This document shows, piece by piece, positions 1 through 6,044 of a stretch of DNA of 6,195 nucleotides. The stretch spans positions 1 through 6,195 of the forward strand of contig DPHV01000030.1 in the NCBI GenBank assembly GCA_003521625.1. Reading direction: 5' to 3'. The notes beneath the pieces are model-generated. The model was not told the DNA's origin and searched no databases. It saw nothing but the letters and a program-made list of their open reading frames with translations. Position 1 is the first letter of the stretch; every line of letters begins with the position of its first letter. This DNA is from Ruminococcus sp. GTDB lineage: Bacteria > Bacillota > Clostridia > Oscillospirales > Acutalibacteraceae. The position numbers and the translations under genes are program-made.

Positions 1-106
1 ATTATCGTTTATCTGACTAAAAATGATATTAATATATCATATTAAGTTTAAAAATAACGCTTTTCGGCTTTATTTCAATTTTTTTCGATAAAATTTCAAT
101 AAAATA

Positions 107-135
107 TAGACAATGACAATTTTTTTGTGTATAAT
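107..135 (+). promoter_or_regulatory. Sigma-A-type promoter of unit 1
   Basis: A -35 element TAGACA (107-112, 5/6 match to TTGACA) lies 17 bp upstream of a perfect -10 TATAAT (130-135), in very AT-rich DNA. Transcription would start near 142, leaving a leader of about 66 nt before the ATG at 208. It is the only strong promoter seen before the lipoprotein gene and probably drives both genes of the unit. Confidence 0.75.
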
Positions 136-145
136 CATAAAGTAC

Positions 146-173
146 GCATACTGTGAAAGTGTTTCTCGTATGC
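146..173 (+). other. Stem-loop at the 5' end of the unit 1 leader
   Basis: GCATAC (146-151) pairs with GTATGC (168-173). Inside it GAAA (155-158) pairs with TTTC (162-165) around a GTG loop, giving a two-part stem separated by a small internal loop. It begins about four bases after the predicted transcription start. It could be a 5' mRNA-stabilising hairpin or a DNA operator just downstream of the promoter. It matches no riboswitch class I recognise. Confidence 0.4.
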
Positions 174-207
174 ACAATGCTATTTTAAGTAAGGACGGTA
201 TACTAAT

Positions 208-1401
208 ATGAAACCAAATGTAAAAATCGGTTCATTCCTGATGGCAGTTGTAATGATTTTTTCTGTCTTGATTGTTTCGGGATGTACTCCGATGAGTCTT
301 AATAAGGAATGGTCTTACAAGTCAGGCGACAAGGAGCTTGCAATCGGCGTTTATATCTATTCGCTTGACACTGCTTATCAGAAAGCAAAGTCATTTGCCG
401 AAAAGCTTGACGACTATGATGAAACAAAGGACAGCTGGCTTGAAATGGAAATTACCGACGACGACGGTAAAAAGGAAGTTGCAAGCAAGTGGATTAAGGA
501 CCAGGCAAAGCTTATGTGCTTAAGCTACCTCGTTCTTGACGAACAGATTGAAAAAGAAAAGGTTGATATTTCAAAAGATACAATCGCTTCTGCCGACGAG
601 CAGGCTGAAACCTACTGGAATGTAGGTCAGTATGCAGACTACGGCTACGTTATGCCAATGAAGAACGATTTAGAGCCTTACGGTATTTCCCTTGAAAGCT
701 TCCGTTACTGCTCAACAGAGTACAGCGTTAAGTATCAGGCTCTCTTTGACAAGCTTTATAAAGAGGGCGGTTCAAAGGAAGTTACAAACGAAGAGCTTAC
801 AAAGTATTTCAACGATAACTACACAGATTACAGCTACTTCTCTGTAAACCTCTATACCTCTTCAACAGACGAAGCAGGACAGTCAACAAATGTTGCAATG
901 TCCGACAAGGAAGCTAAAAAGGTTACTGACGAGATTGACGGCTACGTTAAGGACGTTAACGGCGGTAAATCATACGACGATGTTTTAAAAGCTTATATGA
1001 AAGCAAATGAAATTGAGTCAGACCCGTCTACATCAAACATTGAAAACCTTGAGAACAGCTCTCTCGGCGACGAGGTTAAGGAAGCAATTAAAAAGCTTGA
1101 CAACAAAAAGGCAGCAGCCGTAAAGGTAGGCAGCGGCGAAAACGCAGTTTACTACTTTGTTTACAAGAGAAATATCAAAGACGCTGCAAAGGACTATCTT
1201 GCAGATGAAAACAACAGCGCAAATGTGCTTTCTTCAATGAAGGGCGAAGAATTTGCAGACTACATTGAAGAGCTTACCAAATCGCTCGACTACGAAGAAA
1301 ACACTTCGGTAATCAATCAGTATGAGCCGAAAATGTTCTTTGTTCCTGTTGAGCCTACAACATCAGCAGAAGAAAGCAGCGATTCAAGCGCAAAGGAATA
1401 A
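208..1401 (+). CDS. PrsA/SurA-like foldase-type lipoprotein
   Basis: This is a 397-aa exported lipoprotein, probably anchored on the outer face of the cytoplasmic membrane. Residues 1-25 form a signal peptide with a basic start and a hydrophobic core, ending in the lipobox VSGC (23-26); Cys26 would be lipidated. The mature part is acidic and helical. Residues 95-185 resemble the N-terminal helical domain of PrsA/SurA foldases. A segment starting VTNEELTKYF (192-201) and running to about 322 occupies the place of a parvulin prolyl isomerase domain. The YIEELTKSL...YEPKMF region (352-376) resembles the closing helix of PrsA-type proteins. Canonical parvulin motifs are not obvious, so it may be a chaperone without isomerase activity. 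The tail (about 383-397) is rich in Ser and Glu. AAGGA (191-195) lies 12 nt before the ATG, and the signal peptide begins exactly there, which supports this start. The next gene lies 35 bp downstream. The family link is by pattern only; lipoprotein status is near certain. Confidence 0.85.
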   Translation: MKPNVKIGSFLMAVVMIFSVLIVSGCTPMSLNKEWSYKSGDKELAIGVYIYSLDTAYQKAKSFAEKLDDYDETKDSWLEMEITDDDGKKEVASKWIKDQAKLMCLSYLVLDEQIEKEKVDISKDTIASADEQAETYWNVGQYADYGYVMPMKNDLEPYGISLESFRYCSTEYSVKYQALFDKLYKEGGSKEVTNEELTKYFNDNYTDYSYFSVNLYTSSTDEAGQSTNVAMSDKEAKKVTDEIDGYVKDVNGGKSYDDVLKAYMKANEIESDPSTSNIENLENSSLGDEVKEAIKKLDNKKAAAVKVGSGENAVYYFVYKRNIKDAAKDYLADENNSANVLSSMKGEEFADYIEELTKSLDYEENTSVINQYEPKMFFVPVEPTTSAEESSDSSAKE

Positions 1402-1402
1402 A

Positions 1403-1423
1403 TACGAAAAAGCTTTTTTCGTA
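1403..1423 (+). other. AT-rich hairpin between the foldase-like gene and the membrane protein gene
   Basis: TACGAAAAA (1403-1411) and TTTTTCGTA (1415-1423) form a 9-bp stem with a 3-nt loop. It starts right after the stop codon and ends one base before the AGAAAGGAG ribosome binding site of the next gene. The stem is mostly A-T and no T-run follows it, so strong termination is unlikely. It may act as a processing or partial attenuation site that sets the ratio of the two proteins. Confidence 0.35.
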
Positions 1424-1436
1424 GAAAGGAGTTTGT

Positions 1437-2288
1437 ATGAGCAGACAAAATAAACTGATTACAGCTCTGTTATCAATTGTTTTATGTTTTTCAATGTTCA
1501 CGTTTACCGCATTTGCAGTCGGTGAAAACGAAAGCGGCGGCGGTGACGTACCGGCAAGTGAAGCTCCGGTTGATCCCGTTACTCCTGAACCGGAACCCGA
1601 GCCTGAACCTGAACCTGAACCAGTCCCGGAGCCTGAGCCTGATCCGGAACCTCAGTATACAGACCCTGCTCCTGACCCGGGATATGTAGATCCGGGATAC
1701 TCTTACGAAGACGATTCAAGCAGTCAGATATACTATGACAGTGATAACGGCGGTGAGAGCTCCGAATTCTATGTTGGCGGAGGTCAAAGCTATGTTCCGC
1801 CTGTAAGCACTGCCCCTTCGGCTCCGCTTTACGAATCCAACCGCAAAATTGACGACAGCGTTTTGTCAAACAGCGACTGGAAGGATATTTCGGCAAGTCT
1901 GAAAAATGCAGGCAAAGGCAGTGAAAATGATTCCGACGACTTCAGTTTCATCAAGAATAACGACAGCTTAAGCGACAACGGTGAGTGGATGCTTTTCACC
2001 GGTATTGCCTGTCTTGCATTAAGCGCAGCAGGAATTGCTTATGTAATTATTTCTGCTGTCAGCAAGCACAAAAAGTTATCCGGCGGATTAAGCGGCAAGC
2101 AGTACGCTTATGCCGGCGCAGGAAACGGAAGATACCGTTCATCAAACGATTATGACGACGGTTACAAGGACGCAAAGGTTGAGAAAAAGAAGGTTGACAG
2201 AAGCAGAAAGTTTGATACTGCCGATGTAAATCTTCCGAAATCATCAAGCGGCACTCGATATAAAAACGGCGGAAAACGCTACAAATAA
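1437..2288 (+). CDS. Secreted single-pass membrane protein with Pro-Glu repeat stalk
   Basis: I do not recognise this 283-aa protein as a named family. Residues 1-27 are a Sec signal peptide (hydrophobic core LITALLSIVLCFSMF, likely cleavage AFA|V at 27/28). Residues 50-72 are a Pro-Glu repeat with Val and Asp variants, and 73-93 continue as a Pro/Asp/Gly/Tyr-rich stretch. A low-complexity Ser/Asp/Gly/Tyr region follows to about 183. Residues 185-208 form one transmembrane helix (MLFTGIACLALSAAGIAYVI core). Residues 209-283 are Lys/Arg-rich and should be cytoplasmic, giving type I topology (outside N-terminus, inside C-terminus). LPKSS at 266-270 is not a sortase signal, since no hydrophobic segment follows. 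The start is fixed by AAAGGAG (1425-1431), 5 nt before the ATG, and by the signal peptide. It lies 35 bp after the foldase-like gene and before a strong terminator, so the two are probably co-transcribed. A wall-spanning stalk or an envelope complex partner is possible, but this is inference. Confidence 0.85.
   Translation: MSRQNKLITALLSIVLCFSMFTFTAFAVGENESGGGDVPASEAPVDPVTPEPEPEPEPEPEPVPEPEPDPEPQYTDPAPDPGYVDPGYSYEDDSSSQIYYDSDNGGESSEFYVGGGQSYVPPVSTAPSAPLYESNRKIDDSVLSNSDWKDISASLKNAGKGSENDSDDFSFIKNNDSLSDNGEWMLFTGIACLALSAAGIAYVIISAVSKHKKLSGGLSGKQYAYAGAGNGRYRSSNDYDDGYKDAKVEKKKVDRSRKFDTADVNLPKSSSGTRYKNGGKRYK
1584..1652 (+). repeat. Pro-Glu codon repeat (degenerate hexamer tandem)
   Basis: About eleven copies of a 6-bp Pro-Glu/Asp/Val codon unit encode residues 50-72 of the membrane protein. 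Proline codons vary among CCT, CCG and CCC, and glutamate codons between GAA and GAG. CCTGAA is repeated cleanly only at about 1602-1619. Such arrays can change copy number by slippage in steps of two residues without shifting the frame, altering stalk length. Confidence 0.8.
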
Positions 2289-2302
2289 ACATTAAATTTC
2301 AG

Positions 2303-2337
2303 ACACCCCGTATCAGTAGTTGATACGGGGTGTTTTT
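2303..2337 (+). terminator. Strong intrinsic terminator of unit 1
   Basis: ACACCCCGTATCA (2303-2315) and TGATACGGGGTGT (2321-2333) form a perfect 13-bp stem with the 5-nt loop GTAGT, followed by TTTTT and more A/T. It begins 15 bp after the stop codon of the membrane protein gene. The stem, loop and U-tract are textbook rho-independent features, and it cleanly separates the two units. Confidence 0.93.
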
Positions 2338-2487
2338 ATTTAGGAAAAATCAAGTAAAAATCTTGAAAACAACAGCTCGGATTTTAGGGTATTAAAATGT
2401 TTTTTGTAACTTTTAACACAATTAAAACGTAATCCTTTTGTAATTATTATATAACCCGATAAAAGTAGAAAAAAAGCCAAAAATACA
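2338..2487. other. AT-rich intergenic region with no gene seen
   Basis: This stretch lies between the unit 1 terminator and the unit 2 promoter. It is strongly AT-rich, and I see no start codon with both a ribosome binding site and a credible protein. A TATAAC at about 2448-2453 resembles a -10 box but lacks a good -35. The A/T tracts could serve as an UP-element-like or curved region ahead of the promoter. Confidence 0.5.
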
Positions 2488-2505
2488 TTGACAATTATTT
2501 AACAA
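2488..2505. promoter_or_regulatory. Candidate Rex (NADH/NAD+ sensor) operator
   Basis: TTGACAATTATTTAACAA has the 7-4-7 layout of the clostridial Rex site TTGTTAANNNNTTAACAA. The right half TTAACAA is exact and the left half matches 5 of 7 bases, so 12 of 14 defined positions agree. The left half is also the -35 element, so binding there would block RNA polymerase. Rex commonly represses adhE and other NADH-consuming genes in Clostridia when NADH/NAD+ is low. Here the site is two genes' distance from adhE, so control would act through co-transcription with the lipoprotein gene. The -35 hexamer itself supplies part of the match, which raises the chance of coincidence. Confidence 0.45.
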
Positions 2506-2517
2506 AGATGATAAAAT
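2488..2517 (+). promoter_or_regulatory. Promoter of the LRR lipoprotein-adhE unit
   Basis: A perfect -35 TTGACA (2488-2493) is followed after 18 bp by -10 TAAAAT (2512-2517, 5/6 match). A TG at 2509-2510 gives the extended -10 arrangement TGnTAAAAT, which can offset the slightly long spacer. Transcription would start near 2524, about 50 nt before the lipoprotein ATG. It is the best promoter between the upstream terminator and adhE. Confidence 0.75.
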
Positions 2518-2575
2518 GTTATTAATCGAGTTAAGCTTATCGATAAAATTAAAGTTTTGAAAGGATCCTTAAAAA

Positions 2576-3292
2576 ATGAAAAAAATCTTATGTGCTTTGC
2601 TTGCCTGTATGCTTTGTGCATCTGTATCAATCGGATTTTCCGGCTGTGGATGTTCAAACAACAGCAGTCAGGAGCCCGGATACAGAGTAACGGCTACCGA
2701 GCCCGACCTCACAAACGACGAGTTCGGTTTCTTCATTCTTAACAAAGATGAAGTTATGGTTACTAAATACACCGGTTCAGGCAAGGATATTAAAATTCCC
2801 GAAAGCTATGAAAACTATAAAGTTACCGTAATCGGCAGAAGTCTTTTCAACGGCAATGATATTTCAAGCGTTGAAATTCCCGATACCGTAAAAGAAATTC
2901 AAGACTATGCTTTTTCAAGTAACAGAAATCTCAAAAGCGTAAAGCTTCCTAAAAACCTTGAGAGTATCGGCACAAACGCTTTCTTTAACTGTCCTTCGCT
3001 TGAGTCAATCGAGCTTCCTGCTACGCTTAAGGAAATCAGCGTTTATGCTTTCTCGGCAGCAGGATTCAAGAGCGTTACAATTCCCGAAAGCAAAACGCTT
3101 ACAAAACTTGACCGTTTTGTATTCTATCAGTGTCAGGAGCTTACGGATGTTTATCTTCCTGCAACAATTACGAGCATTGCAGACGATACCTTTGATGATT
3201 GTCCTAACAAAATCACAATCCATGCACCAAAGAGTTCATATGCGGCAAATTATGCAAAAACACACAACTTTGAATTTAAAGAAGTAAAATAA
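2576..3292 (+). CDS. BspA-like leucine-rich repeat (LRR_5) lipoprotein
   Basis: This is a 238-aa surface lipoprotein. Residues 1-23 are a signal peptide ending in lipobox FSGC (21-24), with Cys24 the likely lipid anchor and a second Cys at 26. A linker and small beta region follow (about 30-90). Residues about 92-212 hold roughly five leucine-rich repeats of the Treponema/BspA type, with recurring cores such as SSVEIPDTVKEIQDYAF, KSVKLPKNLESIGTNAF and ESIELPATLKEISVYAF at about 23-residue spacing. The end (SSYAANYAKTHNFEF, 220-234) is the usual cap of this family. These proteins are non-enzymatic binding scaffolds; the ligand cannot be told from sequence. It is short for the family, which often has many more repeats, but appears complete. 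GAAAGGA (2559-2565) lies 10 nt before the ATG. The gene ends with two in-frame TAA codons (3290-3295). With no visible terminator before adhE, the two may be co-transcribed. Confidence 0.92.
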   Translation: MKKILCALLACMLCASVSIGFSGCGCSNNSSQEPGYRVTATEPDLTNDEFGFFILNKDEVMVTKYTGSGKDIKIPESYENYKVTVIGRSLFNGNDISSVEIPDTVKEIQDYAFSSNRNLKSVKLPKNLESIGTNAFFNCPSLESIELPATLKEISVYAFSAAGFKSVTIPESKTLTKLDRFVFYQCQELTDVYLPATITSIADDTFDDCPNKITIHAPKSSYAANYAKTHNFEFKEVK

Positions 3293-3306
3293 TAAAAACG
3301 ATATCA

Positions 3307-3334
3307 TTTTCAGCTCTGCTGAATCTAATATAAT
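3307..3334 (+). promoter_or_regulatory. Possible weak local promoter of adhE
   Basis: A perfect -10 TATAAT (3329-3334) is preceded at 16 bp by TTTTCA (3307-3312, 4/6 to TTGACA). Transcription would start near 3341, leaving a leader of only about 17 nt that still includes the ribosome binding site. The poor -35 suggests a weak or activator-dependent promoter, or a chance match in AT-rich DNA. Confidence 0.4.
3309..3323. promoter_or_regulatory. Short inverted repeat in the adhE upstream region
   Basis: TTCAGC (3309-3314) and GCTGAA (3318-3323) form a 6-bp inverted repeat around TCT. It lies between the tentative -35 and -10 of adhE. It could be an operator half-site pair or a weak mRNA hairpin between the lipoprotein gene and adhE. 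No T-run follows, so it is not a convincing terminator. Confidence 0.25.
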
Positions 3335-3357
3335 ATGCAAGATAAGAGGTAGATTTA

Positions 3358-5979
3358 ATGAGTACAAAAGAGTATCCGATTGTAGAAAACGCTGAATCTT
3401 TTGAGATTGCCCTCGCAAGAGTTAAAGAAGCACAGAAGATTTTCGCAACCTACACACAGGAACAGGTTGACAAGATTTTCCTTGCAGCCGCAACAGCAGC
3501 AAACAAAATGAGAATTCCGCTTGCTAAAATGGCTGTTGAAGAAACAGGCATGGGCATTGCAGAAGACAAGGTAATCAAAAACCACTATGCTTCAGAGTAC
3601 ATTTACAACGCTTACAAAGATGTAAAGACCTGCGGCGTTCTTGAAGAGGACAAGGCTTACGGCGTAAAGAAGATTGCAGAGCCTATCGGCGTTATCGCAG
3701 CCGTAATCCCCACAACAAACCCCACATCTACAGCTATCTTTAAAACTCTTGTTTGTCTTAAGACACGCAATGGTATCATCATCAGCCCCCACCCCCGTGC
3801 AAAGAAGAGCACAATCGAGGCTGCAAGGGTAGTTTTAGAAGCTGCCGTAGCTGCAGGTGCTCCCGAGGGTATCATCAGCTGGATTGACGTTCCGTCACTT
3901 GAGCTTACAAATATGCTTATGCAGGAGGCTGACTGCATCCTCGCAACAGGCGGTCCCGGAATGGTTAAGGCTGCTTATTCATCAGGTAAGCCCGCACTCG
4001 GCGTTGGCGCAGGTAACACACCCGCTATCATTGATGAAAGTGCTGACATTCTTCTCGCAGTAAACTCAATTATCCATTCAAAGACATTCGATAACGGTAT
4101 GATTTGTGCTTCAGAGCAGTCAGTTATCGTTGAAAAGAAGATTTACAACAAGGTTAAAAAGGAATTCAAGGCACGTGGCTGCTACTTCCTTAACGATGAA
4201 GAAACAGAAAAGGTAAGAAAGACTATCATCATCAACGGTGCTCTCAACGCTAAAATCGTTGGTCAGAAGCCCGTTACAATCGCTGCTCTTGCAGGCGTAA
4301 CAGTTCCCGAAGAAACAAAGATTCTTATCGGTGAGGTTGAGTCTGTAGACATCAGCGAGGAATTTGCACACGAAAAGCTCTCTCCCGTACTTGCAATGTA
4401 CAAGGCTGAAAGCTTTGAGGACGCTGTTACAAAGGCTGAACAGCTCGTTGCTGACGGCGGCTACGGTCACACATCTTCACTCTACGTTGACGCTGTAAAC
4501 GAAAGAGCAAAGATTGACGAGTTTGCTGCTCGTATGAAGACCTGCCGTATCCTCGTTAATACTCCCTCTTCACAGGGCGGTATCGGTGACCTCTACAACT
4601 TCAAGCTTACTCCCTCACTTACACTCGGCTGCGGCTCATGGGGCGGCAACTCTGTATCAGAAAACGTTGGCTGTAAGCACCTTATCAATATCAAGACAGT
4701 AGCCGAGAGGAGAGAAAATATGCTTTGGTTCAGAGCACCTGAAAAGGTATATATGAAGAAGGGCTGTATGCCTGTAGCTCTTCAGGAACTTAAGGACGTT
4801 ATGGGCAAGAAGAGAGCCTTCATCGTAACAGACTCCTTCCTTTACAAGAACGGCTACACAAAGCCGATTACAGATAAGCTCGACGAAATGGGCATTGTAC
4901 ACACAACATTTGCTGACGTTGAGCCCGACCCGTCACTTCTTTCTGCACAGAAGGGTGCAGAGGCTATGCGCAAGTTTGAGCCTGACGTAATTATCGCACT
5001 CGGCGGCGGTTCTGCTATGGACGCAGGTAAGATTATGTGGGTTCTCTATGAGCATCCCGAAGCTGACTTTATGGATATGGCTATGCGTTTCTGCGATATT
5101 CGTAAGAGAGTTTACACATTCCCGAAGATGGGCGAAAAGGCTTACTTCGTTGCTATTCCTACATCATCAGGTACAGGCTCCGAGGTTACTCCCTTCGCAG
5201 TTATCACTGACCAGAACACAGGCGTTAAGTATCCTCTTGCTGACTACGAGCTTATGCCTAATATGGCTATCGTAGACGCTGACAATATGATGAGCGGTCC
5301 TAAGGGACTTACAGCTGCATCCGGTATCGACGCTGTTACTCACGCACTTGAGGCTTACGCTTCAATGCTCGCTACAGACTTCACAGACGGTCTTGCACTC
5401 CGTGCACTTGAGGTTATCTTCAAGTATCTCCCTGCCTGCTACGACAACGGTATGAACGAGCCTGTTGCTCGTGAAAAGGTTGCTCACGGTGCTACAATGG
5501 CAGGTATGGCATTTGCTAACGCATTCCTCGGCGTATGTCACTCAATGGCTCATAAGCTCGGCGCATTCCACCACCTTCCCCACGGTATTGCAAACGCACT
5601 TATGATTGAGCAGGTTATCCGCTTCAACTCTGTTGAAACTCCTGCAAAGATGGGTACATTCCCGCAGTATGACCACCCGAAGACACAGGCTCGTTATGCT
5701 GAAATTGCTAAACACCTTGGTCTTGAGGGCAAGAATGACGCTGAAAGCGTTGAGAACCTCATCAAGGCTATCAACGACCTTAAGGCAAGAGTCGGCATCA
5801 AGAACTCCATTCAGGAATACGGCATTGACGAAACAGACTTCCTCAACAGACTTGACGATATGGTTGAGCAGGCATTCGACGACCAGTGCACAGGCGCTAA
5901 CCCGAGATACCCGCTCTTCAAGGAAATCAAGCAGATGTACCTCAATGCTTACTACGGCAACAACAGCGAAACAGTTTAA
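3358..5979 (+). CDS. adhE: Bifunctional acetaldehyde-CoA/alcohol dehydrogenase AdhE
   Basis: This cytoplasmic enzyme reduces acetyl-CoA to acetaldehyde and then ethanol, oxidising two NADH. At 873 aa it is full length (E. coli AdhE has 891). The N-terminal aldehyde dehydrogenase domain (about 1-445) carries IPTTNPTST (117-125), GGPGM (198-202), GVGAGNTP (215-222), the catalytic Cys250 in FDNGMICASEQS, and GCGSWGGNS (424-432). A linker leads into the iron-dependent alcohol dehydrogenase domain (about 458-873). That domain shows the cofactor-binding GGGS (549-552), PTSSGTGSE (601-609), and the metal ligands Asp658, His662, His728 and His742, which align with Asp653, His657, His723 and His737 of E. 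coli AdhE. All expected catalytic residues are present. The family assembles into helical spirosomes. AAGAGG (3344-3349) lies 8 nt before the ATG. It probably regenerates NAD+ in fermentation and may be Rex-controlled through the promoter at 2488. The two halves differ in proline codon use, and a strong internal ribosome binding site lies at the domain junction. Confidence 0.98.
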   Translation: MSTKEYPIVENAESFEIALARVKEAQKIFATYTQEQVDKIFLAAATAANKMRIPLAKMAVEETGMGIAEDKVIKNHYASEYIYNAYKDVKTCGVLEEDKAYGVKKIAEPIGVIAAVIPTTNPTSTAIFKTLVCLKTRNGIIISPHPRAKKSTIEAARVVLEAAVAAGAPEGIISWIDVPSLELTNMLMQEADCILATGGPGMVKAAYSSGKPALGVGAGNTPAIIDESADILLAVNSIIHSKTFDNGMICASEQSVIVEKKIYNKVKKEFKARGCYFLNDEETEKVRKTIIINGALNAKIVGQKPVTIAALAGVTVPEETKILIGEVESVDISEEFAHEKLSPVLAMYKAESFEDAVTKAEQLVADGGYGHTSSLYVDAVNERAKIDEFAARMKTCRILVNTPSSQGGIGDLYNFKLTPSLTLGCGSWGGNSVSENVGCKHLINIKTVAERRENMLWFRAPEKVYMKKGCMPVALQELKDVMGKKRAFIVTDSFLYKNGYTKPITDKLDEMGIVHTTFADVEPDPSLLSAQKGAEAMRKFEPDVIIALGGGSAMDAGKIMWVLYEHPEADFMDMAMRFCDIRKRVYTFPKMGEKAYFVAIPTSSGTGSEVTPFAVITDQNTGVKYPLADYELMPNMAIVDADNMMSGPKGLTAASGIDAVTHALEAYASMLATDFTDGLALRALEVIFKYLPACYDNGMNEPVAREKVAHGATMAGMAFANAFLGVCHSMAHKLGAFHHLPHGIANALMIEQVIRFNSVETPAKMGTFPQYDHPKTQARYAEIAKHLGLEGKNDAESVENLIKAINDLKARVGIKNSIQEYGIDETDFLNRLDDMVEQAFDDQCTGANPRYPLFKEIKQMYLNAYYGNNSETV
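4705..4722 (+). promoter_or_regulatory. Internal Shine-Dalgarno and in-frame ATG at the AdhE domain junction
   Basis: GAGAGGAGAG (4705-4714) contains AGGAG at 4708-4712, 7 nt before the in-frame ATG of Met455 (4720-4722). Initiation there would give a 419-aa protein starting MLWFRAPEKV that holds the complete iron alcohol dehydrogenase domain without the aldehyde dehydrogenase half. The codons also encode a conserved AdhE segment (similar to AENMLW in E. coli), so the match could be a by-product of arginine codon choice. As a sequence it is a better ribosome binding site than the gene's own. Confidence 0.4.
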
Positions 5980-5992
5980 TTCATATCGCTTT

Positions 5993-6015
5993 TGTAGCGG
6001 CGAACTGTGTTCGCC
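5993..6015. repeat. Palindromic intergenic repeat unit 1 (TGTAG-headed hairpin)
   Basis: TGTAG (5993-5997) is followed after one base by a perfect 7-bp hairpin: GGCGAAC (5999-6005), loop TGT, GTTCGCC (6009-6015). It begins 13 bp after the adhE stop. Hairpins with this kind of head are, as I recall, common as dispersed intergenic repeats in Ruminococcaceae-type genomes, but copy number cannot be checked here. As RNA it could also protect the adhE 3' end. Confidence 0.5.
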
Positions 6016-6044
6016 ACACCGTAAAATTGCATAATGTATAAATT

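Noticed and set aside
51..86. Terminator of an upstream gene before the T-run at about 79-85
   Set aside because: Only weak A-T pairing (AAATAA with TTATTT) is available, the inner part of the stem does not pair, and no upstream gene is in the window.
1584..1652. CRISPR-like or minisatellite array
   Set aside because: The 6-bp periodicity is explained by Pro-Glu codons in a real gene, and there are no spacers.
1579..1896. 105-aa open frame on the minus strand opposite the membrane protein gene
   Set aside because: It is the mirror of the Pro-Glu repeat and low-complexity coding region, with no ribosome binding site or plausible domain, so it is a shadow frame.
2238..2252. LPKSS motif in the membrane protein as a sortase signal
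   Set aside because: The motif (residues 266-270) lies after the transmembrane helix in the basic tail. A sortase signal must precede the hydrophobic segment and usually ends in TG.
2402..2419. Second Rex-like site in the intergenic region
   Set aside because: The right half is close to TTAACAA (TTAACAC), but the 7-4-7 partner matches only 4 of 7 bases, which is no better than AT-rich background.
3309..3328. Terminator between the LRR lipoprotein gene and adhE
   Set aside because: The stem is only 6 bp and is followed by TCTAATATAA rather than a T-run.
4120..4470. 116-aa minus-strand open frame inside adhE
   Set aside because: It is antisense to conserved AdhE coding sequence and its composition reflects the reverse complement of adhE codons.
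5606..6034. 142-aa open frame on the plus strand overlapping the adhE 3' end
   Set aside because: It is out of frame with adhE, rich in Ser, Thr, Arg and Leu as expected of a shifted frame, and runs into the repeat region. No ribosome binding site or family is seen.
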